Source of the DNA: Boesenbergia rotunda
Lineage: Eukaryota; Streptophyta; Magnoliopsida; Zingiberales; Zingiberaceae
NCBI GenBank assembly: GCA_024364735.1
Contig: JAGFNQ010004026.1
Coordinates: 532,664-596,663 of the forward strand
Reading direction: 5' to 3'
DNA: 64,000 nucleotides
Shown one piece after another: positions 10,319 through 21,339 of the stretch. Position 1 is the stretch's first letter, and every line of letters starts with the position of its first letter. The notes beneath the pieces are model-generated. The model saw nothing but the letters and a program-made list of their open reading frames with translations, had not been told where the DNA came from and did not search any database. Made by a program: the position numbers and the translations under genes.

Positions 10319-11603
10319 CTCCAGAAGGACTAACCGACGTCTGAAGCAACTACAAAATAGTCGAACCAGTCATCTACTCGCCAACATTTGAGAGGGAGTT
10401 CGCGTGTTGAAGCGCAAGATGCAGGTTTTCTTTAAAACTGATTTCGATTTAATTTTAATAATGAAAAATGATTTTGTAGCTCCTAAGGACGCCGACAACA
10501 AACCCAAAGATGAAAGCCAGTGGACTAAGAAAGAATAGGCTAACTTTATGGTGAACGAAAAAGTAGAATACCATCTGCTGACTCTACTCCCTGCACAAGA
10601 AGTCAACCGAATCGGGAACTACCGATTGGCAAAGGAACTTTGGGAAAAGTTTCTTGAACTCCATGAAGGTACTTCTGAAGACAAATTAGCAAAAAGAGAT
10701 CTACTTCGGAATCAGCTCAGCAACCTTCGACTGGAAGAAGGGGAGTCTGTAGCACAATTTCACGCTAAGCTTAAGGAACTGAAAATGAAAACGGACAACA
10801 TTACCCTAGGCATGAGAAGGATCCAACATCAAGAGGATTCTTTAGAAAATGATCAAAACACATCATATATGGTAAGAAAGTTATCTAAATATTTTAAAAC
10901 TAAAATATTTAGTAAGGTGTAGTGTAAGAAGAAAAGAAAAATCCACTGCTACAACTGCAACGAAGAAGGACACGTGAAGGAAAATTGTCCCAAAGGGAAG
11001 ATCAAAGGAAAAGGGGCACCAAAAATAAAGACACACAACTTAAAGGCGACATGAGATGAGTCTTCATCGGAAGACTCAGATCTCAAGGAACATGCTAGAC
11101 TTGCTCTGATGGCTTCATACCAAGAAGATGAAAGCATCGATGAAGGGGGAGTCACGTTAGAGGACAACATCGACGAAGGGGGAGCTTCAGACTTCAAAGT
11201 GATATGATAAGTGAGGTATGTTTTCTATCTCCTGATCAATTTTACTCAGGAATAAAAGTCATGTTTAAATCTATTTGTAAAATAAACAATAAAAATACAG
11301 AACTGAAAAAATAATTATCATTGTCTTGCCTACTAGAAATGTATAATAAAATAAGATTTGAAAATGAAGATTTGAAAATTCAAATTCAAACTTTGAAAAA
11401 CAACTATTCATGATCAAGATGTTCACAAAATTTTAAAAAATAAATATTATAGAAAACTCAACTGGTATTTTAGATTTCACAAGGGTCAAATTATAAAAGT
11501 TTCCAAATCATATATTCCATCTATGTTTTTGATAAATTCTATTGAAAAAAATTTATATTGGGTCCCTAAATGTATCTTAAACTGTTTATTTTCTTTTGAT
11601 TAA
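10319..11603 (+). pseudogene. gag of element A (UBN2, one CCHC knuckle), broken
   Basis: The first part (10319-10550) is decayed, with several stops. From 10548 the UBN2 core is clear: LLTLLPAQEVNRIG, ELWEKFLELHEGTSEDKLAK and a KELKMK segment. The second half of that domain is replaced by a degenerate stretch ending at a stop near 10920. A zinc knuckle follows (CYNCNEEGHVKENC, 10947-10988), then an acidic part, a degenerate coiled coil (FENEDLKIQIQTLKN) and a terminal LYWVPKCIL motif before a TAA at 11601. That closing motif marks the end of gag in the pol-carrying elements here, so A also ends at the gag/pol border. Confidence 0.8.
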
Positions 11604-12151
11604 ATTAATTTTGGTAATTAATGTAATATCTTGATAATTTTTTTTGATACCTGTTTGTAGAAAAATTAGTTTAAGGTTTTTATTGATAAAAGTTTGTAGT
11701 ATTCTATCTACAAAAATATTTTCAATTTTTTTAAATAATCAAATTTTTAATGAATTTTTCGTTCAAAATCATTGTTTTTAAATGTTAAGAATACTTTAAA
11801 ATTAATTTCATCAAATTCAAATTTCTAGATCTGTTGATTATCTTCTAAAACCTTAAGAAGTTTTTTTTTCAAAATAAAATTTAAAATTATTTTTCTAAAT
11901 TGTCAAAATAAAATTTAAAATTGATTTTTAAAAATATTAGATATTTATTTTAACTTTGACAATTTTTCTAAAGATAATTCTTTGAAAATTCTAACTTATA
12001 AATTTTGAGAACTATTTATTGTGTTAAAAATGTTTTCCCTTTACATTTTATGTTTTTGATGTGATCAAAAGTGTTTACACTATTACATATTTATTCATGT
12101 TTTTTATATCCTAACTTAACTCGGGTTGATGCACATCAAAAAGGGGGAGAT
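11604..12151 (+). other. 3' non-coding region and polypurine tract of element A
   Basis: Strongly A/T-rich with many TTTTAAAAT-type runs and no reading frame. It ends with CACATCAAAAAGGGGGAGAT (12132-12151), a polypurine tract directly in front of the 3' LTR. Confidence 0.8.
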
Positions 12152-12700
12152 AATAAGTACCCCACGTTGGTTTTGATGTGGTTAACCGATTTAAATTAGG
12201 TCCTGGTATTTTTAATCTCTGTGTCTAAGTGTACAGGAACTTTGGAGCGTAGAAAGTCGAGCGGACGACATAGCGGTCGAGAATGATGACACAGAAAAGG
12301 AGCCAACGGGCTTGGTGCATCCAAGGGACGTGGAGCTCTGCCGAAGAGTATACCGGTGGAGCGAGAAGGATGCACGTGGTGTCCGAGAGATGAGAAGCTG
12401 AGAGGAAGGACGCTTGAGAGACGAAAGGTCGAAGTCGGGTTCGGGGGAGCCTAACTCCGGTTAGCCAGAAATCACCCAAGTAGGCAAAGCAACTCACGCG
12501 GGAGAGTTGTCAGCGGCTGTTGACCAAACCTCTCTTGGGCGCCCATAAGCATACAGGCACCTTGGCTCTCGGCCGTCCGAGCACTAGGCGCTCATGCACT
12601 CGGGCACCCCTATGCCAACAGGCGCCCGAGAGGCTATTTTTACCCGTATGCAAACGTTGCTCTTTGGATAACCATCAAGCCACGTGTGAGGCGACCAAGA
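12152..12700 (+). repeat. 3' LTR of element A, left part
   Basis: Aligns with 884-1430. Its first two bases are AA instead of TG, so the terminal dinucleotide has decayed. It is interrupted at 12700 by element E; CAAGA (12696-12700) is the left target duplication of E. Confidence 0.85.
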
Positions 12701-13647
12701 TGTTGGACATTGGAAGGCTAGAGAGGGGGGGGGGGGTGTGAATAGCCAGACACAAAAACTTCTTGCTTCTTTGAAGTCTTTTTGCACTTAGGGTTAGCAG
12801 CGGTAGCAATAACACAAAATAGAAAGAACAAGACAAAGAACAAACGCTAACTCAGAAGGTTTTTCAAGGTTCGGGGATAACTTGCCCCTACTCCTTGGCA
12901 TGCCCGTGAGGTGGGCGATCCCTTGATCGTCGACAGATCAAGCCCCGAAAATCTGGATAATCAAGACTCCTTCTCGGTGGAGTAACCACTCCACAGATCT
13001 CAGGAATGAATGAATTGAGTATAGGAGATCACGAGAAAGAACTTACAGATCAAACTTAAGCACAGGCAAAGAAAGCGCAAAGAGAAGAGAACACTTCACA
13101 GAGCTCAACCCAGCACAACCCTCATTCAAGAACCTTCAGCTCTTCATGTCTGCTTGCTGATCGACTCGCAACGTTCTCAACCGATTCAAACGTTCTCAAG
13201 GTTCAAAGTTACTGCCCCTTCTTCGCTAGCCATCTCTTAAACCTCTGCTCATCACCAGGTCATCCCAGGTGCGTCTGCAACTCACCAGGCGCGACTGCAG
13301 CTCACCAGGCGTGTCTGCAACAAGCTCCGTCACCTACCCACTGACCTCTACTAGGCTCAGTCCACTGAAACCTCTTCAGCCGAGCCTCAGGTCAGTCGCC
13401 AGCTTCGCCAGACAGTTGCCAGCCCGCGCTAGAAGCCTTTGAATCCTGCAAATGGAAAACAAACAAACCTGACTGAAGCGAAAGTCGCCAATTGACCCTC
13501 CTTCTTGGTTTGTGTCATCCCTGTATCACCTACACACTCATCAGAAGATTAGCACAGCAAATCAAATCGCATCAGCAGGGTAACAGCGTGTATTAGAAGC
13601 GATCAGAGTGAAATCAGAAGTCTGACAACGATTCAAATTAAAGTTAT

Positions 13648-14283
13648 GAGACACTGATCGGTCAGGCGGACCGATCAGTTACCCTTCTGATCGATCAGAC
13701 TAAGCTCTGATCGATCCAGCAAGAATCTGATCGGTCACCTTGACCGATCAGAGATAAGGGATCGGTCACCAGACCGATTCTCAAACCAAGAACATTCTGT
13801 GTGAATTCCAGCAATGCACTGATCGGTCAACCAGACCGATCAGTGATGGGCCTGATCGATCCAGTGAAGTTGTGATCGGTCACACTGACCGATCAGGGAT
13901 CGAGGATCGGTCACCAGACCGATCCACCAGTTCACTGGAATTTCTGCCAGCTCCCACCAGCTCCCTAACCTGATCGGTCACTTGACCAATCAGGTTAGGG
14001 CCTGATCGGTCATACTGACCGATCAGGTCACTCCCTGACCGATCAAGAGCCATCCTGATCGGTCAGGATGTCCATGATCGGTCAGACAGACCGATCAGGG
14101 TTTCTTACAGAAATAATATGATCTCTCTCTGATAGTTCACCAGAACGATCAGAAACCATACAGAATGTTTCTGTTCTCTTTCTGATCGTTCACCAGAACG
14201 ATTAGACTCTCTGGATCGGTCACTAGACCGATCTATTAACAAGGGAGATGGTGCCAACTACTGATCGGACTCCAGACCGATCC
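13648..14283. repeat. Array of GATCGGTC/GACCGATC palindromes in the E LTR
   Basis: About a dozen short inverted repeats of the form CTGATCGGTC-spacer-GACCGATCAG, with spacers of roughly 3-8 bases. The same array is present in the other E LTR (39072-39705) and, notably, inside the element upstream of ORF2 (24780-25200). Confidence 0.9.
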
Positions 14284-14329
14284 AGCCACTTGGCTGACTC
14301 ATGCTCAGTCCCCCGGACCAAGACTTCAT

Positions 14330-14700
14330 GCCCAGCTTCACTCACTGGGACTTTGTTCAACCTAGCTTCCCTCGTTAGGACCTGACTTCACTCACCAGAG
14401 TTTCCTTCAACTAGCTTCCCTCGCTAGGACCCGGCTTCACTCACCGGGGTTTCCTTTCACCTAGCTTCACTCACTATGACCCGGCGTCACTCATCGGGGT
14501 TTCCATCCCTCGGCTTCACTCACCAGGACCCGGCTTCATTCACCAGGGATTCCGTCACCTGGCTTCACTCACCAGGACCCGGCTTCACTCACCGGGGTTT
14601 CTGTCATCCAACTTCACTCACCAGGATCCGGCTTCACTCACCGGGGTTTCCGTCACCCGACTTCACTCACCAGGACTCGTGCCCAGTCCCCGACCAGGAC
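14330..14700. repeat. Tandem repeat in the U3 start of the E LTR
   Basis: Irregular copies of CTTCACTCACCAGGACCCGG / CACTCACCGGGGTTTC, about 30-50 bp per unit. The matching region in the other LTR is 39750-40135. Confidence 0.85.
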
Positions 14701-14780
14701 TTAAGCTGAACTTATCTTACTCACCTAAACCTAAATTGGTGTCAACACCAAAACAACAATAAAGTCAGACTGCATCAACA

Positions 14781-15200
14781 ATCTCCTCCATTTTGTTGTT
14801 TGACAACCTGATTCTAAGTTTAGATATTAGAAATCAATTGACATCAAATTTCACTATTGCAAGGGAATCAGAGTCCTACCCCTACAATAGTTATATTCGT
14901 AATAACCCTAAACTTAACTAATCAATCTCTCCCCCTTTGTCAAACACCGAAAAGGGATTGGTTATTAAGTTTAAACAACTCCCCCTTACACGAGGGTCTC
15001 CCCCAAAACAAATAAGAAATAATAAGTGAAAGCATATGAATCGCATATGAAATAAATAAATCAAGACAAGATATATATATGCATCATATGAAAGGAAACA
15101 TGGACAACAAAATCATGGAATAGTAGTCATACACAGAATCCATCAAAATGTCACATAGAGTCATGGAATAGTAGTCATAATCAGAGTACAACAAAAAGTA
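14781..15200 (-). other. 3' non-coding region and polypurine tract of element E
   Basis: The minus strand has AAAATGGAGGAGAT directly in front of the 3' LTR. A second purine-rich tract, GACAAAGGGGGAGAG, lies near 14940. The remainder is A/T-rich without a reading frame. Confidence 0.75.
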
Positions 15201-16548
15201 TCACTCCGGAGCAACGGGATCATGAGACTGCATCGGGTCGAACGAGGTGTCATCGATAGGCAGGAAGCTCCCCGGAGTAGTGCTGCTGGATGGTAAAAAT
15301 CCAGGAAATGTCTGCTGTGGCTGATGACCAGCCATCTAAGCGTGCCACTCAGCAAACATCTCTTGCTGCTCGACATGCATCACAAAAACCTCAGACCGGG
15401 TCGCCTGCTGATCCGCACGTATCAGAGAAATCTCAGACCGGATCTCCTGCCGCTAGAGCTCCGACATATGAAATCCATGGTGCATAGTCTGCTCGAGCTC
15501 CGCGATCTACCATCGTAGATCTGGGTCTGCCTCGTAGTCGTCCTCTGCTACAGTGGGCGCACGCTGATGTCCAGCAAGGGTTGCTGCTACCTGAATGTGT
15601 GCTGCCCGTGGGAGCTCCCCTAGACCCCTCCCATCCTTCCACCTAAGGCCATGAGGATCGGCAATAATGCCAGACTTGGTAAACACGCATCTCCCAAGTC
15701 TGCAGTCTTGCCGAACCATCGGCACAGTCCTGCCCTTGGACACATCAATACCAACTGACTGGAGCCAATCAGTAATAATGTGACCAAAAGGCATGTAAAC
15801 TGTATGACGGCCGGTCCCACTATAGTGGACAATAGAGCTGAAAATGCTCGCCACGATATCGAAGTCAAGATGGCGATGCATCCCATATAACATCAGACAG
15901 TGATAGGGACGAATTTCAGCAAGGGGTTTTGAGGTGATGGGTAGGATGCAGTTCGTGATGATCTTGAACAGAACATAATCAGATGCAGAGAGACGTAGGG
16001 CAGCAAAGGTAGGAAACTCACTATCATCAAGCTTATCATCCCCACTAGGTCTAGGTTGTCCAAAAAAGTGCTCATAAACAGAATCTGAAGTTACACCTTC
16101 GAATGGAAGTGGTAAGGGGTTCGGATGAAAAGGGTAGAGCACATAGGGATGTGTCAATCTACGACAGCCAAGATACTCAGAAAAGAGTTGATAATTGAAG
16201 TCCAGGTTTGTCTTGGCTACCCTAGTCTTACATGTCATATGTCCCTCAGTCGGTTGCAGATTATTGTAAAATTCAGAGACCAGATCAATATTTATATTTC
16301 GTTCCATACAAACAAGGGTTTGAAGGTTGTAAAACTCAATGACTTCTCCTACAAAGGGACAGTAGTCATTGACAAAGGACTGGTCCACTGATCGACAATG
16401 ATGAAGTTTGAAGGTAGAATTTTGAAATGCTTCATTGTAGTACTTGCTAGGGAATCTTGGATTAGAAGACAGTTGGGGTCTGGAGGAAGATGAAGGAACT
16501 CTCGACTTCAAGGTTCCCTCAGCAGGGTTCTTTCCCTCCGAAGATTTT
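15201..16548 (-). pseudogene. ORF2 of element E, exon 2 (plant-transposon-protein-like)
   Basis: Read from the acceptor AG at 16550-16549, the frame runs about 345 codons to a TAG just below 15510. It then continues in the same frame, through two further stops, to a TGA at 15201. A Ser-rich start is followed by the conserved region with VSEFYNNL (about 16280), DYVLFKIITNCILPIT (about 15960) and RPYHCLMLYGMHRHLDFDI (about 15880). The C-terminal part, just behind the first TAG, is a putative coiled coil (SEISLIRADQQATRSEV) with an acidic tail. ORF2 of element B aligns across the same region. The closest family I know is the 'putative plant transposon protein' domain. Whether it acts as a nucleic-acid-binding, envelope-like or accessory protein is unknown. 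It lies between pol and the 3' LTR on the same strand as pol. Confidence 0.75.
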
Positions 16549-16791
16549 CTAAGAGTTGATAATAGGTCACGACAAAATAAAGAAAATTGGTGATCATAGC
16601 ACAGAAATTGGTGATCATGGCACACAAATTGGTGATCACGGCAAGATCACAGCACAAAAATTGGTGATCACGGCAAGATCATGGCACAACCAACATGAAT
16701 GGTATTTGAAGTTAAGGGCATGACACAGTAAGTAAAACTAATGGTTAGTTCCCAACATACACAAATATAAAGCAATTAGGAAGGAAAAAAC
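16549..16791 (-). other. 3' part of the ORF2 intron of element E
   Basis: The predicted intron runs from the donor GTAAGATG at 24454 to the acceptor CTCTTAG at 16549. Without element C it is about 264 nt. The 3' part has four short tandem copies of ATTGGTGATCA (16580-16670). Element C sits in the intron between 16792 and 24428, with AAAAC on both sides. Confidence 0.6.
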
Positions 16792-16898
16792 TGTTGGTGC
16801 AGGAAGCACCATATCGAACCTTGTTTTGATATTGGCAAAGGATTCAAAGTTAAGTTTGTTTGTGATCTAACAATATTACTCAAGTGTGCAGAGACAAA

Positions 16899-17250
16899 GT
16901 CCTAGCGAAGGAATGCTAGGCACCTGGCGAAGGACTGCCAGGATACAAAGCCCTAGCGAAGGACTGCTAGGCACCTGGCGAAGGACTGCCAGTATCCAAG
17001 CCCTAGCGAAGGACTGCTAGGCAGCTGGCGAAGGACTGCCAGTATCCAAGCCCTAGCGAAGGACTGCTAGGCAGCTGGCGAAGGACTGCCAGTATCCAAG
17101 CCCTAGCGAAGGACTGCTAGGCAACTGGCGAAGGACTGCCAGTATCCAAGCCCTAGCGAAGGACTGCTAAGCAACTGGCGAAGGACTGCCAGTATCAAAG
17201 CCCTAGCGAAGGACTGCTAGGCAACTGGCGAAGGACTGCTGGTATCCAAG
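16899..17250 (+). repeat. 50-bp tandem repeat in the C 5' LTR (7 units)
   Basis: Each unit holds two related halves, CCTAGCGAAGGACTGCTAGG and CTGGCGAAGGACTGCCAG, each itself a near-palindrome (CCTAGC..GCTAGG and CTGGC..GCCAG). The 3' LTR has six units (23066-23367). Confidence 0.93.
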
Positions 17251-17881
17251 ACCTGACAAAGGACCGTCAGGCAAAAGTCCAACTGGAGGAGCCGGTTGGC
17301 ACCAGGTAAATTCTCCCGAGAGGAGTAGGTGAGGACGCGTTCCCCTTGAGGGAACATTAGGCGTCGGTTCGACCTAGGGCTCCATTTTGGAGACCAAAGT
17401 CAGAACCAAGATAGCTAAGGCTGTATAAACTAACATAATATTTGCTGTTTTGGACTAACCCTGGATGCAGGACCGCAGGACTGTGTATCTGCAGCTCAGA
17501 GAACCTCAGAGGAGTGAGGCAGTAGCTGAGCAGGGCGCCCCGGAGGTTTTGGGCGCCCCCAGAGTCAATCGAAGTCAGCAGACAAAGAAAAAGCCCCGAC
17601 AGCAGCATTTCGGGGCGCCCCTGATGTTTCGGGCGCCCCGCGTGCTCCGGGCGCCCCGCGTGTCGCGGGCACCCCCAGTGAAGCCCCCACTGCCAGCTGC
17701 CGAAGCGCGCCCTGGCGAAACCAAATGGATGAAGCTTTGACCGGTCAACCGGGCGCCCCGAGCGCTCCGGGCGCCCCGGTCAACTGTTATCCCGAAGTCG
17801 AAGCGATCAGTCACGACCGAGAGCACGCCGGATCAGAGGCCACGTGGGAGAGCGCCCCGAGCATTCCGGGCGCCCCCAGCC

Positions 17882-17891
17882 CTATATAAAG
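17882..17891 (+). promoter_or_regulatory. TATA box of the C LTR
   Basis: CTATATAAAG lies directly behind the GGGCGCCC palindrome cluster and is followed by a C/A-rich likely start region. The copy in the 3' LTR is at 24000-24007. Confidence 0.75.
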
Positions 17892-18308
17892 GGCCCTCGA
17901 CCCCAGGTTTAAATCATCAATTCCATTGAACGCAATCACGCTCTTCTGCTCCCGCGCTCTGCTCCAGAACCCTCCAGACTCGAGATACAAGCGCCGACGA
18001 CGTCCAACTGGTCTGGAACTTCGATTTACATCGGACGTCGGTAACAAAGAAAAGCTGTCTTTTTTTTCTTACTGCAATTTACTGTAATCAATCTTTGTAA
18101 AATTGTTTTGCGCTATTATAGTATTGCCCAGTGTAAACGGTCAACGACCGTGGGCCTTGGAGTAGGAGTCGACCCAGGCTCCGAACCAAGTAAAAATCTT
18201 GGTGTTCGCATTGTCTGATTTTGATTATTCCGCTACGCAATTGCTCTTTACGAAATCCGAACGATTTGCGACATTCACCCCCCCTCTATCGCATCTCTCG
18301 ATCCAACA

Positions 18309-18821
18309 AGTGGTATCAGAGCGGGGTAGTTCAAACTTGGTGCAACCACCAGTTTGAAAGTTTTTCGGATTTACGAAATTTTTTATCTTATTTCTTTTCT
18401 TTTTTTTTTTAACACCACTACATCTTTTCGCCTTTTATTTTAAAAATAAAAAATATCTTTTCACCTTTTTCAATTTTGAATTCTCATTTTTTTACCATAA
18501 GTCAGAATTGTCAAAATAATCAACTTTTGAAAATTTGTCATAAACTTTTTATCATTATTTTAATATTATTTTTTCTCGAAAATCGTGCTACCTTAATCTG
18601 AGCAAATCTTTTCCAAACATTAAAGTCTTACTTTTTATCATCAAAATTGGTAAAGTAACATTTTCAAAATTTTGACATAAAATTTTTTTATATCAGTCTG
18701 TCTCGAAATCCGTGCAATAGTTTTTATTAGGCTAATTTTTCTCTCTCTCCCGCACTACTAATCCAAGACCAAGTCTTGGTACATTTCTACTTTTTTCCTC
18801 TGTGTGCAAGAATTATCCTAA
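18309..18821 (+). other. Primer site and 5' leader of element C
   Basis: AGTGGTATCAGAGCGGGG follows the LTR end (Met-tRNA primer site). The next 490 bases are A/T-rich (many TTTTAAAAT and CAAAATTTT runs) and end shortly after CCAAGACCAAGTCTTGG. No reading frame. Confidence 0.85.
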
Positions 18822-19915
18822 ATGGCCAACCAAGAGTGGAACAGTGCACGCCCACCACTATTCTCCGCGAGAACTTCACGTTTTGGAAATATCAAATGGA
18901 GTCCCTTCTGAAGGCTCGCATGGAGTTATGGCAGATCATCCAAACGGGATTCTCGTTTCCCGTAGAAGATGAGTGATCCATCGAGTGGGACAAATTGGAT
19001 GAATACACCCTCAATCAAATCGAGACCGATGCAAGGGCAACAGCAATCCTACAATGTGGCCTAACCAAGGAGCAACTCGAGCTAGTAGGTCCATGCAGAT
19101 GTGCTAGAGAAATCTGGAAAAAATTGGTAAACCTTCATCAAGAGATCTCAGATGAAGAAGAAGACTAGGTAAATTATCTTGCCTTTTCAGTCCAAGCACA
19201 AACAGCCGAGTCAGAGTCTGAACCCGAATCCAAAATTGAACCAGAATTAGACGACGAATTGACTGAGACGGTAACCGATTTCGAATTCTTTTCAAATTTA
19301 GAATTAAATAATCAAACAGATACTATAATGGTCGAGGAAGGTGTAAATTTTATTGCAGGGAAAACTCCTAAAGAACCACCACAGAAGGAGCTTCAACCAG
19401 TACCCGAGTCCGACTCAGACACAGATTCAGAAGATGAGCCTAGATCCGAGGCGGCAATGATCAAGGGGGAGATTCCCAATAAAGAACCAAAAGGTAAAAG
19501 TGTAAATTCAAATTTTAATCATGTAATTTGTTACACATGCAGGGAGAGAGGACACTACCAAAATCAGTGCCCTACTCGTAAGACTCGGTCTGCACCACCG
19601 GCGATAAAGGAATCAGTTCCAAAAGTACGAAAGCACAAAAGTCGCATTCAATGCTTCAAGTGCCAGGAGTTCGGGCATTACAAAAGTGAATGCACAGATA
19701 AAAGAGCTACCAAGAATGCCGAACAAACAATCAACGAAGGTAAATTTACAGTATTTGAAAATCCGTTATTTACCTTGAATAATGTGATTGATTCATGTAA
19801 CTTAATTAAAACAAATTTCAGAAAATTGAAACAAGAAAATGAAACCCTAAAACATAAGGTCAATAAGTTAGAAAATTTAATTCATAATCTTGCTGATTTC
19901 GAAAATCCGGAGTAA
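18822..19915 (+). pseudogene. gag of element C, shortened, two CCHC knuckles, broken
   Basis: The start at 18822 opens MANQEWNSARPPLFS. A frameshift near 18865 leads to FTFWKYQMESLLKARMELWQ and a TGA at about 18974. Then LQCGLTKEQLELVGPC and EIWKKLVNLH mark the first half of UBN2, after which the rest of that domain is missing and an acidic segment follows directly (TAG near 19166). The last part, 19259-19915, is open: an FFSNLELNNQTD segment, acidic repeats, two zinc knuckles (CYTCRERGHYQNQC about 19529-19570; CFKCQEFGHYKSEC about 19652-19693) and a C-terminal coiled coil. Element D has the same shortened layout, so the deletion is a family trait. Confidence 0.85.
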
Positions 19916-20036
19916 TACTCCAATTGTGACCTTACTTAGACAATTGTTTGTTTTAATTATGTGTTTTATTTTTTTTGCCTAGAATTAGGATTAGGACTAA
20001 ATCAGTTAATTGAAAATTGAACAACATAGTATTGGG

Positions 20037-20250
20037 TGGAGGTGAGATGATAGTACGTTAGGGAAGCCAATTTGGCGGAACTAGCCGAAGCTACCGATCT
20101 AAGATCCAAACTAGTTAGACCAGAAATTTTTCAAAGAATAATTTTGAAAATGAAATTTCATTAAAAGGCTTTGTCAAGGAAAGGGTGGATGATCCCATAA
20201 GGATACGGCCAAAGAAGGCCTAGTGCCTCGCCAAGACCTGGAAGCCAATT
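20037..20250 (+). other. Conserved block X in element C
   Basis: Sense-strand copy of the block also at 6771-7038 (B) and 51121-51382 (D). It includes GATGATAGTACGTTAGGGAA, GGAACTAGCCGAAGCTACC and CCTCGCCAAGACCTGGAAGC. It is shorter than in B and D because a stretch after the GGGAAGCC is missing. Stops interrupt every frame here. Confidence 0.65.
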
Positions 20251-20424
20251 TTTGAAATTCAAATTCAAATTATTTTTTGTTAAATTCGAATCTAACACAA
20301 ATTTTTAGTTAATTTTAGATTCAAATACCTCCTTTCAAAATAAATTTAAATTGGGTTTAAAAATTAATTTAACTTTTCAAAATTAATCATGACCTTTTCA
20401 AAATAAATCTTTCTATTAAAATAT

Positions 20425-20482
20425 GCATCTCACAAAACAGTTAAGGATATCCTGTTTTGTCACTTAGAAATGGGTGAGATGC
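20425..20482 (+). ncRNA. Conserved hairpin module in element C
   Basis: GCATCTCAC (20425-20433) pairs with GTGAGATGC (20474-20482), and AAAACAG (20434-20440) with CTGTTTT (20452-20458). A second related copy with GTCTCAC / GTGAGAC is at about 20826-20880. Equivalents occur in B, D, G and E. Confidence 0.55.
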
Positions 20483-20519
20483 TTAGGACCTAAAAGTTGA
20501 GTCCAACCCAACCAACTAA

Positions 20520-20800
20520 ATCAAATTCAAACTCAAATTAATTCAAACTCAAATTAATTCAATTCATTCAAATTTAAATTAATCAAATCTTAATTAAATC
20601 AATTAAATTCAATCAAATCTTAATTAAATCAATTAAATTCAATCAAATCTTAATTAAATCAATTAAATTTAATTCAATCAAATTCAAACTAATTATTCTC
20701 AAATTCAACTTAATTATTCTTAATTATTCTCAAATTCAACTTAATTATTCTTAATTATTCTCAAATTCAACTTAATTATTCTCAAAATTCAATTTAATCA
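20520..20800 (+). repeat. A/T-rich tandem repeats in element C
   Basis: Successive short arrays: TCAAACTCAAATTAAT (2 copies), then AATCAAATCTTAATTAAATC (3 copies of a 34-bp unit), then TTAATTATTCTCAAATTCAA (about 4 copies of a 22-33-bp unit). Non-coding. Confidence 0.85.
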
Positions 20801-20899
20801 TTTATCTTCAAAATTAAAATATTTGTCTCACACAACCCATAAGGTTAACATGTTTGACCACGTAGAACTGGGTGAGACATCTAGGACCTAAAAGCACAA

Positions 20900-21339
20900 A
20901 TCAATATCCTTTCAAAAAAAAATTTATTTTCAAAAGTTATTCAAAATCATCTCTATTTTTTAATTCAGTCTGTTGTACCCTATATTTTCATTTCTAACAT
21001 TTTTTTTCATGTTAAATATCTCAATAGACTTCTTTTAAATATAATCTAGGGCTTGTTTTGTGTTAGTCATTGATTGGTCAAACTTGGTCAAAATAGTCAA
21101 CCCTAGTCAACACAGTCAAACATGGATAACACTGAAATCCCCTAGGACATTAGATTGAGTTAAATAGTAAGGGGGAGTGGTTTATTTTTTTTCTTTCAAA
21201 ATATCTTTGAAAAGTTATTATCATTTCAAAATGGTTGTCGAAAACTGTGTTATCATACCAAATTATGTTTTCAAAAATCTATCCCCTTAAAAATCATCAT
21301 ACTCAAAAGGCATGTTCAAAATTGTTCTTTAATTTTGAC
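20900..21339 (+). other. Non-coding stretch of element C
   Basis: A/T-rich. It includes a run of TGGTCAAACTTGGTCAAAAT / TAGTCAACCCTAGTCAACA-type TCAA repeats (21080-21125). No reading frame or further motif recognised. Confidence 0.5.

Larger units (their letters stand above)
12701..14780 (-). repeat. 3' LTR of element E
   Basis: On the plus strand it runs from TGTTGGACATTGG to TGCATCAACA. Seen from the minus strand it has, in order, a Pro-type tandem repeat (14700-14330), a GATCGGTC palindrome array (14290-13650), and a possible TATA-like TTTAAGAG near 13228. Its partner is 30484-40233, split by element N. Confidence 0.9.
16792..18308 (+). repeat. 5' LTR of element C
   Basis: Starts TGTTGGTGCAGGAAGCACCA (a hairpin) and ends GATCCAACA. 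It carries seven 50-bp tandem units (16899-17250), then about ten GGGCGCCC-type palindromes (17535-17880) directly upstream of the TATA box CTATATAAAG (17882-17891). Confidence 0.95.

Noticed and set aside
15507..16625. ORF2 of E starting at the first ATG of the open frame (16625)
   Set aside because: The segment 16625-16549 encodes repeats of the intron (ATTGGTGATCA) and has no counterpart in B; the splice model gives a better and conserved start.
16899..17250. CRISPR-like regular repeats (50-bp units)
   Set aside because: The units are contiguous without unique spacers, occur in both LTRs of a plant retrotransposon, and have no cas genes nearby.
17465..17826. Open frames on both strands in the C LTR (Ala/Arg/Pro-rich)
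   Set aside because: They arise from GGGCGCCC repeats in a GC-rich, stop-poor promoter region and contain no domain.
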